From: PALSA-1006 sp964571195
GTDB taxonomy: Bacteria; Pseudomonadota; Gammaproteobacteria; Burkholderiales; Gallionellaceae
Direction of reading: 5' to 3'
Assembly (NCBI GenBank): GCA_964571195.1
Contig: CAZNAD010000011.1
Location: 1-64,000 of the forward strand
DNA: 64,000 nt
Every line of letters starts with the position of its first letter. The first letter of the stretch is position 1. Shown in pieces: positions 50,893 to 59,640 of this stretch. Under the pieces are notes generated by a model that worked only from the letters and a program-made list of their open reading frames with translations, had not been told where the DNA came from and did not search any database. The position numbers were made by a program, and so were the translations under genes.

Positions 50893-52538
50893 GCCGCCGC
50901 CTTCTTGTGTGCGACAGCCGCCTCGACATAAGCGGTGAATAGCGGATGCCCCTCACGCGGGGTGGAAGTGAACTCGGGGTGGAACTGCACACCGACGAAC
51001 CAAGGATGCATGGACTGCGGCAATTCCATCATCTCCGGCAAATCTTCCGACGGCGTACGCGCCGAGATGACCAAGCCGGACTTCTCCAGCGCGGGCACGT
51101 AATGGTTATTCACTTCGTAACGATGGCGATGGCGCTCGTTCACTTCGTCGCCGTAGATCGTTTGTGCCTTGGTACCGGGCTTGACCGGACAGCGTTGCGA
51201 ACCGAGGCGCATGGTGCCCCCCATGTCCGAATCGGCGCTGCGTTTGGCGACCTTGCCATCCCGATCCAGCCACTCGGTGATGAGCGCAACCACCGGATGC
51301 TCGGTTTCCAGATTGAACTCGGTACTGTTCGCGTCGGCCATATTCGCCACATGGCGCGCATATTCGATGACCGCGAGTTGCATGCCGAGACAGATGCCGA
51401 GATAAGGGATCTTGTTCTCGCGCGCGTAACGGATCGCGGCGATCTTGCCTTCCGTGCCGCGCACCCCGAATCCGCCGGGCACCAGGATCGCATCCAGCTG
51501 ACTCAGGCAACCGGTACCCTCGGTCTCGATCACTTCAGAGTCCAGATATTCGATGTTCACCCGTGTCGAAGTATGGATACCGGCGTGACGCAGCGCCTCG
51601 ATCAATGATTTGTACGACTCGGTCAGATCGACATATTTGCCGACCATGCCGATGGTGATCTGGTGCGTCGGGTTCTCCTGTGCGACGATGAGCTTCTTCC
51701 ACACCGACAGGTCGGCAGGCGGCGCGTTCAGCGCCAGTTCTTCGCAGATGATGCGATCCAGCCCCTGCTCGTGCAGCACTTGCGGCACCTTGTAGATACT
51801 GTCCACATCCCACATCGAGATCACGCCCTCTTCGCGCACATTGGCGAACAGCGAGATCTTGGCACGCTCGTCATCCGGGATAGGGCGGTCTGCGCGGCAC
51901 ACCAGCGCGGTCGGGAAAATACCGATCTCGCGCAACTTCTGCACACTGTGCTGGGTCGGCTTGGTCTTCAATTCACCGGCGGTGGCGATATAAGGCACCA
52001 GGGTGAGATGCACGTAAGCGACCTGGTTACGCCCCATGCGCAACCCCATCTGCCGGGCCGCCTCCAGGAACGGCAAAGACTCGATATCACCCACCGTGCC
52101 GCCGATCTCGACGATGGCAACATCGGCCTTACCATCCAGCGAGGCGGCAGCTCCGCGCTCGACAAAAGCCTGTATCTCGTTGGTGATATGCGGGATGACC
52201 TGCACCGTCTTGCCCAGATATTCGCCGCGACGCTCCTTGCGGATCACGCTCTCGTAGATCTGTCCGGTGGTGAAATTGTTAGCCTTGCGCATCTTGGCCG
52301 AGATGAAACGCTCGTAGTGGCCGAGATCCAGATCGGTCTCGGCACCGTCTTCGGTGACGAACACTTCGCCGTGCTGGAAGGGGCTCATCGTGCCGGGATC
52401 GACGTTGATGTACGGATCCAGCTTGAGCATCGTGACCTTGAGACCGCGTGATTCGAGGATCGCTGCGAGAGAGGCGGCGGCGATACCTTTGCCCAGTGAG
52501 GACACCACGCCACCCGTAATAAATATGTATTTGGTCAT
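50889..52538 (-). CDS. pyrG: CTP synthase
   Basis: 549 residues from the ATG at 52538 (MTKYIFITGGVVSSLGKGIAAASLAAIL). The N-terminal synthase domain carries the P-loop SSLGKGI, CREDGAETDLDLGHYERF-type sequence and the allosteric GGTVGDIESLPFLEA. The glutaminase domain has LGICLGMQLAVIEYAR with the catalytic Cys and FHPEFTSTPREGHPLF with catalytic His and Glu. It provides CTP, also used by KdsB, and heads the pyrG-kdsA-eno-ftsB operon. Confidence 0.97.
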   Translation of the reverse strand: MTKYIFITGGVVSSLGKGIAAASLAAILESRGLKVTMLKLDPYINVDPGTMSPFQHGEVFVTEDGAETDLDLGHYERFISAKMRKANNFTTGQIYESVIRKERRGEYLGKTVQVIPHITNEIQAFVERGAAASLDGKADVAIVEIGGTVGDIESLPFLEAARQMGLRMGRNQVAYVHLTLVPYIATAGELKTKPTQHSVQKLREIGIFPTALVCRADRPIPDDERAKISLFANVREEGVISMWDVDSIYKVPQVLHEQGLDRIICEELALNAPPADLSVWKKLIVAQENPTHQITIGMVGKYVDLTESYKSLIEALRHAGIHTSTRVNIEYLDSEVIETEGTGCLSQLDAILVPGGFGVRGTEGKIAAIRYARENKIPYLGICLGMQLAVIEYARHVANMADANSTEFNLETEHPVVALITEWLDRDGKVAKRSADSDMGGTMRLGSQRCPVKPGTKAQTIYGDEVNERHRHRYEVNNHYVPALEKSGLVISARTPSEDLPEMMELPQSMHPWFVGVQFHPEFTSTPREGHPLFTAYVEAAVAHKKAAA

Positions 52539-52616
52539 GGGACGCCATGATACCGCAAAAACCACCGCCCTCAAAACGCCCATCAGCTGCGCCCGGCGAA
52601 CGCCGGACAAAAAAAG

Positions 52617-52660
52617 CCCCTTCCCCAAAAAGGGGAGAGTGGAATGGGAAGGGGTGAGGG
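52617..52660. repeat. CCCTTCCCC-type repeat upstream of pyrG
   Basis: CCCCTTCCCCAAAAAGGGGA and GGAAGGGGTGAGGG form overlapping hairpins of the same family as the mutL, miaA and msrA elements. It sits in the 211-base ppsA-pyrG gap. Confidence 0.65.
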
Positions 52661-52669
52661 AAACAAAGA

Positions 52670-52690
52670 CCGGATAAGCTAACTATCCGG
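52670..52690 (-). terminator. Terminator-like hairpin after ppsA
   Basis: CCGGATA-AGCTAAC-TATCCGG lies 60 bases beyond the ppsA stop. On the minus strand it is followed by TCTTTG, a weak T-run. Confidence 0.5.
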
Positions 52691-52749
52691 GTTTTAAGCG
52701 GATGGCGACCAGAACGGATGTTCAATCGCCACAGTGCCTTGAATTGCAG

Positions 52750-55119
52750 CTAATTACCGCCTTTTTCTGCCAATTTACGCCAAGTCTCCACAACCGTATC
52801 TGGATTCAGCGACATACTCTGAATACCGGCACTCACCAGCCATTGCGCGAAATCGAAATGGTCGGATGGCCCCTGACCGCAGATACCGACGTATTTATCC
52901 AAGCGGTTGCAGGTAGTGATCGCCATCTTGAGCAGCGCTTTCACCGCCGGATCACGCTCGTCGAAACGGTCCGCCACCAGACTGGAATCGCGATCCAATC
53001 CCAGTGTCAATTGGGTCAGGTCGTTGGAACCAATGGAGAAGCCGTCAAAATATTGCAGGAAATCCTCCGCCAGCAAGGCGTTGGACGGGATCTCGCACAT
53101 CATGATGAGGCGCAAGCCTTTATCGCCGCGTTTCAAACCGTGTTTCTCCAGTGTGGCGACGACTTCGCGCGCCTCACCCACCGTGCGCACGAACGGGATC
53201 ATCAGCTCGACATTGGTGTAACCCAGTTTTTCGCGCACACGTTTCATCGCACGGCATTCCAGCTCGAAACAATCGCTGAAGTTCGCCGCCACATAACGCC
53301 CCGCGCCACGAAAACCGATCATCGGGTTCTCTTCCATCGGCTCGTAGATCTCGCCACCCAACAATTTGCGGTATTCGTTCGACTTGAAATCGGACATGCG
53401 CACGATCACCGGCTTCGGCCAGAACGCCGCCGCCAGCGTCGCCACCCCTTCGGTGATCTTTTCCACATAGAACTCTTCCGGGTCGGCATATCCCGCCGCA
53501 CGCTTCATCACCGCATCGTGCAGCTTGCCGGGCAACTTGTCGTGCTCCAATACCGCTTTGGGATGGATACCGATCAGATTGTTGATGATGAATTCGAGAC
53601 GCGCCAGACCGACCCCTGCCGACGGCAACTGGGCGAATTCGAACGCCAGCGTGGGATTGCCCACGTTAAGCATCAGCTTGACGGGGATAGGCGGCAACGC
53701 ATCCTCGCTGTGCACCACCACCTCGAACGGCAATTTGCCGTGATAGACATAACCAGTATCGCCTTCGGCACAGGACGCGGTGACGATTTCACCGTCCTGC
53801 AACGAAGTCGTGGCATGGCCGCAACCAACGATGGCCGGGATACCCAGTTCGCGCGCGATGATCGCGGCATGGCAGGTACGTCCGCCGCGATTGGTGACGA
53901 TGGCGGACGCCTTCTTCATCACTGGCTCCCAGTTCGGATCGGTCATGTCGGTGACCAGCACATCACCAGCTTGCACCTTGTCCATCTCGGCGGTGCTAGC
54001 GACAATGCGCACCCGTCCCGTACCGATCTTCTGGCCAATGGCGCGACCCTCTGCCAGCACATCACCGCGCTGCTGCAAACGATACTTCTCCGTACCGCCA
54101 CCGCCCGTGTTCGACTTCACCGTTTCGGGACGCGCCTGCAGAATGTAGAGCTTGCCGTCCAGTCCGTCCTTGCCCCACTCGATATCCATCGGACGGCCAT
54201 AGTGCTGTTCGATGGACACGGCATAACGCGCCAACTGCAACACGTCTGCATCACTCAGCGAGAAACGCGACTGATCGGCGACTGGCACCGGTTCAATACG
54301 ACAAGAACGTCCGGCGGAACGCTGTTCGTCGAACACCATGCGCTGCTGCTTGGAACCCAGCGCACGGCGAATCACCGCAGGGAAACCCGCCGCCAGTTGC
54401 GGCTTGTGCACATAAAATTCGTCCGGGTTGACCGCACCCTGCACCACCATCTCACCCAGGCCGTAGGACGAGGTGATGAACACCGCATCGCGAAAACCGG
54501 ATTCGGTATCCAGTGTAAACATCACCCCGGAAGCACCCAGATCAGAGCGCACCATGCGCTGCACACCGGCGGACAACGCCACATCGGCATGGGTGAAATC
54601 CTTGTGCACGCGATACGAGATGGCGCGGTCGTTATACAGCGACGCGAACACTTCGCGGATCGCGTGCAGGATGTTTTCGATACCGTGGATATTGAGGAAG
54701 GTCTCCTGCTGCCCGGCGAACGAAGCGTCCGGCAAATCCTCCGCCGTGGCCGAAGAACGCACCGCGAAGCTGCCCTCGCCCGCTGCCGCGAGTTTGTCGT
54801 AGTGATTGCGTATCTCTTCTTCCAGGCGCTTGGGCAACGGTGCCTCGACGATCCAGCCGCGTATCTTGCGCCCCGCCTCGGCCAATGCTGTGACATCGTC
54901 CACATTCAGAGTGGACAGCGCCTGCTCGATGCGCTTGTCCAATCCGTCATTCGCCAGAAAGTCGCGATACGCCTGCGCCGTGGTGGCAAAGCCGCCAGGC
55001 ACTTGCACACCGGACGAACTCAGATTGGAAATCATCTCGCCGAGCGAAGCGTTCTTTCCTCCCACCTCGGGAATATCGGCAATCCCCAAAGACTGGAATG
55101 GAATGACGTAAGGTTGCAT
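52750..55119 (-). CDS. ppsA: Phosphoenolpyruvate synthase
   Basis: Makes PEP from pyruvate and ATP (to AMP and phosphate). 789 residues from the ATG at 55119 (AGGAG upstream). The nucleotide-binding domain starts GIADIPEVGGKNASLGEM and has FAVRSSATAEDLPDASFAGQQET. The swivelling domain has GGRTCHAAIIARELGIPAIVGCG, with the catalytic His near residue 415. The barrel has GFRGAGRY, MIPFVRTVGEA and NDLTQLTLGLDRDS, and the C-terminus GICGQGPSD. It lies downstream of PFOR-rnf on the same strand, so pyruvate made there can be drawn into gluconeogenesis. Confidence 0.97.
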   Translation of the reverse strand: MQPYVIPFQSLGIADIPEVGGKNASLGEMISNLSSSGVQVPGGFATTAQAYRDFLANDGLDKRIEQALSTLNVDDVTALAEAGRKIRGWIVEAPLPKRLEEEIRNHYDKLAAAGEGSFAVRSSATAEDLPDASFAGQQETFLNIHGIENILHAIREVFASLYNDRAISYRVHKDFTHADVALSAGVQRMVRSDLGASGVMFTLDTESGFRDAVFITSSYGLGEMVVQGAVNPDEFYVHKPQLAAGFPAVIRRALGSKQQRMVFDEQRSAGRSCRIEPVPVADQSRFSLSDADVLQLARYAVSIEQHYGRPMDIEWGKDGLDGKLYILQARPETVKSNTGGGGTEKYRLQQRGDVLAEGRAIGQKIGTGRVRIVASTAEMDKVQAGDVLVTDMTDPNWEPVMKKASAIVTNRGGRTCHAAIIARELGIPAIVGCGHATTSLQDGEIVTASCAEGDTGYVYHGKLPFEVVVHSEDALPPIPVKLMLNVGNPTLAFEFAQLPSAGVGLARLEFIINNLIGIHPKAVLEHDKLPGKLHDAVMKRAAGYADPEEFYVEKITEGVATLAAAFWPKPVIVRMSDFKSNEYRKLLGGEIYEPMEENPMIGFRGAGRYVAANFSDCFELECRAMKRVREKLGYTNVELMIPFVRTVGEAREVVATLEKHGLKRGDKGLRLIMMCEIPSNALLAEDFLQYFDGFSIGSNDLTQLTLGLDRDSSLVADRFDERDPAVKALLKMAITTCNRLDKYVGICGQGPSDHFDFAQWLVSAGIQSMSLNPDTVVETWRKLAEKGGN

Positions 55120-55201
55120 GGCCTTCTCCTGATTATGTTGAACTACGTTTCTTTTTTGCCGGATATTCCGATCCGGCAAATCCCCTAAAACCGATACCCG
55201 C

Positions 55202-55387
55202 TCAATGTTTCTCCCGCTTGCACTGAGCCTCGCCGCAACGCTTGTTACCGCAACCGCAGCCCTCACCTTCCTCGCGCAATGCGCCAAACTCGGGATGGCG
55301 CGCCGCGTAGCTTTTGGCAGCGGCACGTACCGTCAACCACCCCGCCAGCAAACCGAACAAAATCAAGATAACTTTGAGATAGATCAT
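55202..55387 (-). CDS. 61-residue one-helix four-cysteine protein in the rnfB position
   Basis: MIYLKVILILFGLLAGWLTV forms one helix. Cysteines follow at 44, 46, 51 and 56 (GCGCGNKRCGEAQCKREKH). The start overlaps the rnfA stop by 4 bases, exactly where rnfB often follows in rnfCDGEAB operons. It is too short to be RnfB, although its start resembles the RnfB anchor plus first cluster. It also resembles NqrM, a small Cys protein needed to mature Na+-NQR. A truncated RnfB, an NqrM-like iron-delivery factor, or a new subunit are the choices. Confidence 0.75.
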   Translation of the reverse strand: MIYLKVILILFGLLAGWLTVRAAAKSYAARHPEFGALREEGEGCGCGNKRCGEAQCKREKH

Positions 55388-55968
55388 TCGCCCGCTCCCA
55401 GTCCGGCAAAGCCCATGAAGGTCAGCGACAGCAGACCAGCCAAAATCAGCGACAGCGCGGTGCCCTGCACCAGTGTCGGCACATTGGCCAGTTGCAGGCG
55501 CTCGCGCAGCGAGGCCATCAACACCAGCGCCAGCGTGAAACCCGCACCGCCTGCGAACGAGAAAGTCAGCGATTGCGCCAGACTGTATTCGCGCGCGGTC
55601 TGGAACAGCGCCACGCCCAGCACCGCGCAGTTGGTCGTGATCAGCGGCAGATAGATACCGAGTGCGCGGAACAGCGCGGGGCTGTATTTCTTCATCACCA
55701 TCTCGACCAGTTGCACCGAGGACGCGATCACCACGATGTAGGAGATCAGGCGCAGGAAGTCGAGGCCAAAATAACTCAGCACCACATTCAGGCCATAGGC
55801 GCATAACGAAGCCACCAGCATCACAAAGGTGGTCGCCACACCCATCGGGAAAGCCGTATCCAATCGCCCCGACACGCCAAGGAACGGACACAGACCGAGA
55901 AAGGTCGCCAGCACGAAATTGTTGGCCAGCAAGGTGCTGATAAAGATCAGGCTCAAGGAATCATTCAT
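55384..55968 (-). CDS. rnfA: Rnf complex subunit RnfA
   Basis: 194 residues from the ATG at 55968 (MNDSLSLIFISTLLANNFVLATFLGLCPFLGVS). Six helices with a Cys in each symmetric half: FLGLCPFLGV and ITTNCAVLGVALF. With RnfE these cysteines bind the intramembrane Fe-S cluster. It overlaps rnfE by 4 bases. Confidence 0.96.
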   Translation of the reverse strand: MNDSLSLIFISTLLANNFVLATFLGLCPFLGVSGRLDTAFPMGVATTFVMLVASLCAYGLNVVLSYFGLDFLRLISYIVVIASSVQLVEMVMKKYSPALFRALGIYLPLITTNCAVLGVALFQTAREYSLAQSLTFSFAGGAGFTLALVLMASLRERLQLANVPTLVQGTALSLILAGLLSLTFMGFAGLGAGE

Positions 55969-56597
55969 GCTTTTTCTCCTTCCGTTGCCGCTTTGCGGCT
56001 GCGCAGCAACGAGAACAATAGTAGCCAACCACCCAGCACGAAGAAGCCACCCGGCGGCAATACCATCACCACCCACGGTTGAAAATGCTCGCCGAACAAT
56101 GAAATGCCGAACAGCTTGCCCGCACCGAGTATCTCGCGCGTCGCTCCCAAGGCGAGTAGGCCGATGGTAAAACCAAGCCCCATGCCCAGCGCGTTGATGC
56201 CCGATTTAAGCGGCGGATTCTTGGAAGCGTGCGCCTCAGCACGACCGAGAATGATGCAATTCACCACAATCAGCTGGATGAACGCACCCAAAGCGTCATA
56301 CAACGCCAGACTGACCGCCTGGATCAGATAATCGACCAGCGTGACAAAGGTCGCGATGATCACGATGTAGGTAGCGATACGCACTTCCTTGGGTACCACA
56401 TTGCGCACCAGCGACACCAGCAGGCAAGAACTGACCAGCACAAAGGTGGTAGCCAATCCCATCGAGATCGCATTCATGGCAGAGACCGTAACGGCCAGCG
56501 TCGGGCACATGCCCAGCACCATCACGAACACCGGGTTCTGACGCCACACACCTTCCATGAAGGTATCGAAAGTGATCGCTTGATCGGCTTGGCTCAT
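55965..56597 (-). CDS. rnfE: Rnf complex subunit RnfE
   Basis: 210 residues, six helices. VFVMVLGMCPTLAVTVSAMNAI and LIVVNCIILGRAEAHASKN are the two Cys-bearing half-repeats, inverted relative to RnfA. It overlaps rnfG by 4 bases. Confidence 0.96.
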   Translation of the reverse strand: MSQADQAITFDTFMEGVWRQNPVFVMVLGMCPTLAVTVSAMNAISMGLATTFVLVSSCLLVSLVRNVVPKEVRIATYIVIIATFVTLVDYLIQAVSLALYDALGAFIQLIVVNCIILGRAEAHASKNPPLKSGINALGMGLGFTIGLLALGATREILGAGKLFGISLFGEHFQPWVVMVLPPGGFFVLGGWLLLFSLLRSRKAATEGEKA

Positions 56598-57265
56598 GGC
56601 TGCAACTCCTTGATATGCGGTACCAGCAAAGGCATCAGTTTCTGCGCGCTGTCATTGATGCCGCGTCCGACCGCTTTGGAAGTCACGGTGGCACCGGCGA
56701 TGGCGTCGATCTGCCAGGGGGCGGTCTTGCTGCCGTGCTTGACGACCTTCACCGCATTGGCCAGCGCCGTCATCTCGGCATTCACGCGCACGTCCAGTGC
56801 CTCGAAGTTCTTCAGAAAGGCCTGGTCGGTGATGATCTTGTCGCCGATACCAGGCGTCTCGCGCATGGACACCACCCCGATGCCGATGATGCACTGGCAC
56901 TTCGCGTCATAGCCATACAGCACGCGCACGGTATCAGCGTAACCCTTGCCTGCCGCCTCGGCAGCGATACCCTTGAGTCCGCCGGACTGGTCATAGGCGG
57001 CATAGAATTTCACGCCACCTTCCGGCATGGCACCGGTCAAGGGCTGAATGCCTGTAGGCGTTGCGGCGTATTCACGCACGCTGGCTGCCCCCGGTAGCAC
57101 CTTGAACACCGCGCGTTCCAATGTGATGCGCTTGTTCTCGGCGATAGCATCCTGCGTGCCTTCGAAAGCGCCGACGATGAGCACGCCGCAGATGCTGGAG
57201 ACCAGCACCATGGTGGCGATCATCTTGCTGCCGGGGGTAGTCTGAACTGGAGTCTGCTCGCTCAT
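56594..57265 (-). CDS. rnfG: Rnf complex subunit RnfG
   Basis: 223 residues from the ATG at 57265; a longer open frame upstream is the shadow of rnfD. One N-terminal helix (about 15-37) precedes the FMN-binding domain, with the covalent flavin site DAIAGATVTSKAVGRGI (Thr). MRETPGIGDKI is also typical. It carries electrons across the periplasmic side. Confidence 0.95.
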   Translation of the reverse strand: MSEQTPVQTTPGSKMIATMVLVSSICGVLIVGAFEGTQDAIAENKRITLERAVFKVLPGAASVREYAATPTGIQPLTGAMPEGGVKFYAAYDQSGGLKGIAAEAAGKGYADTVRVLYGYDAKCQCIIGIGVVSMRETPGIGDKIITDQAFLKNFEALDVRVNAEMTALANAVKVVKHGSKTAPWQIDAIAGATVTSKAVGRGINDSAQKLMPLLVPHIKELQP

Positions 57266-58302
57266 TTTTTCTTTCCTTGCTGGCGCGTACCGAACACGCG
57301 CGGTTGCGTGTAACGGTCGATGAACGGGGTCAGCGCGTTGCCGAGCAGGATGGCATACATGACACCTTCGGTCAGGCCACCGAAATAACGGATCATCACC
57401 GTCACCACACCGATCACCGCACCGTATATCCACACGCCTACCGGTGTCACCGGCGAGGTCGCCATGTCGGTCGCCATATACACCGCACCCAGCATCAGGC
57501 CGCCGGACAACAGCACGAAGATCGGTGCCGGATAATGCGCGGGATCGTACAACTGGAACAGCCAAGCGGTGAATGCCGCCGAGGCCAGCACCGCCACCGG
57601 GATGCGCCAGTCCATGAATTTGCGCGCGGCCAGGTAGGCACCACACAGCAGAATCAGGATGGCCGAAGTCTCACCCGCAGAAGCGGTCACGACACCAGTC
57701 AGTAGATCATTGACTGAGGCAACCACGTTTTCGAATTTCCAACGCGCCAGCGGCGTCGCACCGCTGAAGGCATCCACGGCTTGCAGCTTGACCCACTCAA
57801 CGATATCGGGTGGCATCATCAGCGGCGCAGTCAGTGTGGTCGGCACGAATTCGCTGAAACGGTTCGGCGAGAACGCAGGCACCCAAGTCGTGATCGCGAC
57901 TGGAAAGGCGGCCTGTACGAAAGCACGACCGATCAAAGCCGGATTGAACACGTTGTAGCCCAGTCCGCCGAACAGCGCCTTGCCGATGGCGATGGCGACA
58001 AAACCGGCCACCACCGCCATCCACAACGGGAAGGCGGGCGGCAAGGTCAGGCCGAGCAAAATACCGGTGATGGTGGCGCTCCAGTCGTTCAGCGTGCTCG
58101 GCTGGCTGGCAGCACGGTTGAGCAGCCGCTCGGTGAGCAAACAAGTGGCGGTGACGGTAAGCAGCAAAACCAATGACGACAGGCCGTATTGCCAGATCGA
58201 GAAGGCGCAGATCGGCAGCATCGACAGCACCACGTGCTTCATGATGCGCTCCACACTGCGGTCACTGACCAGATGAGGCGAGGTACGAAGTTCCATACTC
58301 AT
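57262..58302 (-). CDS. rnfD: Rnf complex subunit RnfD
   Basis: 346 residues from the ATG at 58302 (MSMELRTSPHLVSDRSVERIMKHVVLS). About nine to ten helices. KALFGGLGYNVFNPALIGRAF is the conserved stretch, and DAFSGATPLA (Ser-Gly-Ala-Thr) is the covalent FMN site. It overlaps rnfC by 4 bases and rnfG by 4 bases. Confidence 0.95.
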   Translation of the reverse strand: MSMELRTSPHLVSDRSVERIMKHVVLSMLPICAFSIWQYGLSSLVLLLTVTATCLLTERLLNRAASQPSTLNDWSATITGILLGLTLPPAFPLWMAVVAGFVAIAIGKALFGGLGYNVFNPALIGRAFVQAAFPVAITTWVPAFSPNRFSEFVPTTLTAPLMMPPDIVEWVKLQAVDAFSGATPLARWKFENVVASVNDLLTGVVTASAGETSAILILLCGAYLAARKFMDWRIPVAVLASAAFTAWLFQLYDPAHYPAPIFVLLSGGLMLGAVYMATDMATSPVTPVGVWIYGAVIGVVTVMIRYFGGLTEGVMYAILLGNALTPFIDRYTQPRVFGTRQQGKKK

Positions 58303-59633
58303 GCCGTTGCCCTTTCGCGGTTGACCGCTTTCGCGATACGGAACTGCTGCACCAGCGGGATATGCGACGGGCAGACATAACTGCAACAGCCGCACTCGAA
58401 ACAACGATCCAGATTGTAGCGCTCGGCCATCACTTCGTATTCGCGTTTCGCGGCGAGCAAGCCGAGTTGCGAAGGATTGAGGAACTTGGGGCACACGTTC
58501 AGACATTCGCCACACTTGATGCAGGCATAGGTGCGTTGCGCTTCCGCTGCTGACTCGGCAAACGCGAGCACGCCCGATGTGCCCTTGGTGACCGGCACAT
58601 CCAGCGATGCAACGGTCATGCCCATCATCGGCCCGCCAAGGATGATCTCCTTCGCGCTACTGGAAGCCCCCACCTGCTCCAACACAAAGCGCAGCGGTGT
58701 GCCGATGGGTACAATGTAGTTACCGGGCTTTTTCACTGCCGGCCCCGCCACGGTCAGCACGCGCTCGACCATACCCTCACCCGCCGGCAACAAGCGACCG
58801 AGATAGGCCAGCGTCATCACATTATTCATCAGCACACCGATAGAGGACGGGCGCTGTCCGGCGGGAATCTCGCGCCCCAATAAGGCGTAGATGATGGTGT
58901 CTTCCGCACCCTGCGGGTATTTGGTTTCCAGCGCCTGCACGGTGATCGTCCCGTCGGCTGGCAAGGCAGCCTGAATCGCAGCGATGGCGTCCGGCTTGTT
59001 ATCCTCGACACCGATGATGGCGCGCGGCGCACCACTGATCTTCATGGCATAACCGATTCCGCGCAGCATATCCTGAGTGCGTTCCACCATGATACGGTGG
59101 TCACAAGTCAGGAAGGGTTCACATTCCGCGCCGTTGACCACCAGTGTATCGATCACAGTATCCGGTGGCACACTCAATTTCACGTGTGCAGGGAAGGTCG
59201 CGCCGCCCAGACCGGAGATCCCGGTCTGCTGGATGGCGGCCAGCAGTTCCTTCTTGTCCATCGCCTCGATGTCGCGCGGCGCACTCACCTGCACTTGCTG
59301 ACTGTCGGCTTCGTACACACGGATAGTGACGGAATCCACCATCTTGCCGTTGGCCGCAAGCATCGCTCCGACAGCCTCGACCACGCCGGTCGCGGGGGCA
59401 TGTACCGGCAACGACATCAGGCCGTCTGCCGTAGCGATGAGCTGGCCGCGCAACACCTCCTGCCCGACATTCACGCAACACAGCGCCGGTTTACCGATGT
59501 GCTGTGACAGCGGCACAACCAGACGCGGCGCGAACGCCATACGCCTGATCGGCAGACTCCCGGTCTCCTTGTGGTAAGCCGGGTGTATACCGTGCTCGAA
59601 GGTCGCAGCGCGTTTCAAGAAAGGCAGTCTCAT
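58299..59633 (-). CDS. rnfC: Rnf complex subunit RnfC
   Basis: 444 residues from the ATG at 59633 (GAGGT upstream). It starts MRLPFLKRAATFEHGIHPAYHKE. The NADH/FMN-binding SLBB-type core contains GISGLGGATFPAHVKL and NGAECEPFLTCDHRIM. Two [4Fe-4S] motifs are present: CIKCGECLNVCPKFLNP and CFECGCCSYVCPSHIP. It oxidizes or reduces NADH at the cytoplasmic face. It begins 7 bases after the PFOR gene. Confidence 0.96.
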   Translation of the reverse strand: MRLPFLKRAATFEHGIHPAYHKETGSLPIRRMAFAPRLVVPLSQHIGKPALCCVNVGQEVLRGQLIATADGLMSLPVHAPATGVVEAVGAMLAANGKMVDSVTIRVYEADSQQVQVSAPRDIEAMDKKELLAAIQQTGISGLGGATFPAHVKLSVPPDTVIDTLVVNGAECEPFLTCDHRIMVERTQDMLRGIGYAMKISGAPRAIIGVEDNKPDAIAAIQAALPADGTITVQALETKYPQGAEDTIIYALLGREIPAGQRPSSIGVLMNNVMTLAYLGRLLPAGEGMVERVLTVAGPAVKKPGNYIVPIGTPLRFVLEQVGASSSAKEIILGGPMMGMTVASLDVPVTKGTSGVLAFAESAAEAQRTYACIKCGECLNVCPKFLNPSQLGLLAAKREYEVMAERYNLDRCFECGCCSYVCPSHIPLVQQFRIAKAVNRERATA

Positions 59634-59640
59634 ATTCACC

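Noticed and set aside
52702..55188. 828-residue open frame on the plus strand opposite ppsA
   Set aside because: It is exactly antisense to an intact PEP synthase, is rich in His/Arg/Gln as expected for a GC-rich shadow frame, and shows no domain.
55120..55387. Frameshifted remnant of a full rnfB after rnfA
   Set aside because: The 61-residue frame ends cleanly and the 82 bases up to ppsA hold no ferredoxin motifs in any frame, so no decayed RnfB body is present.
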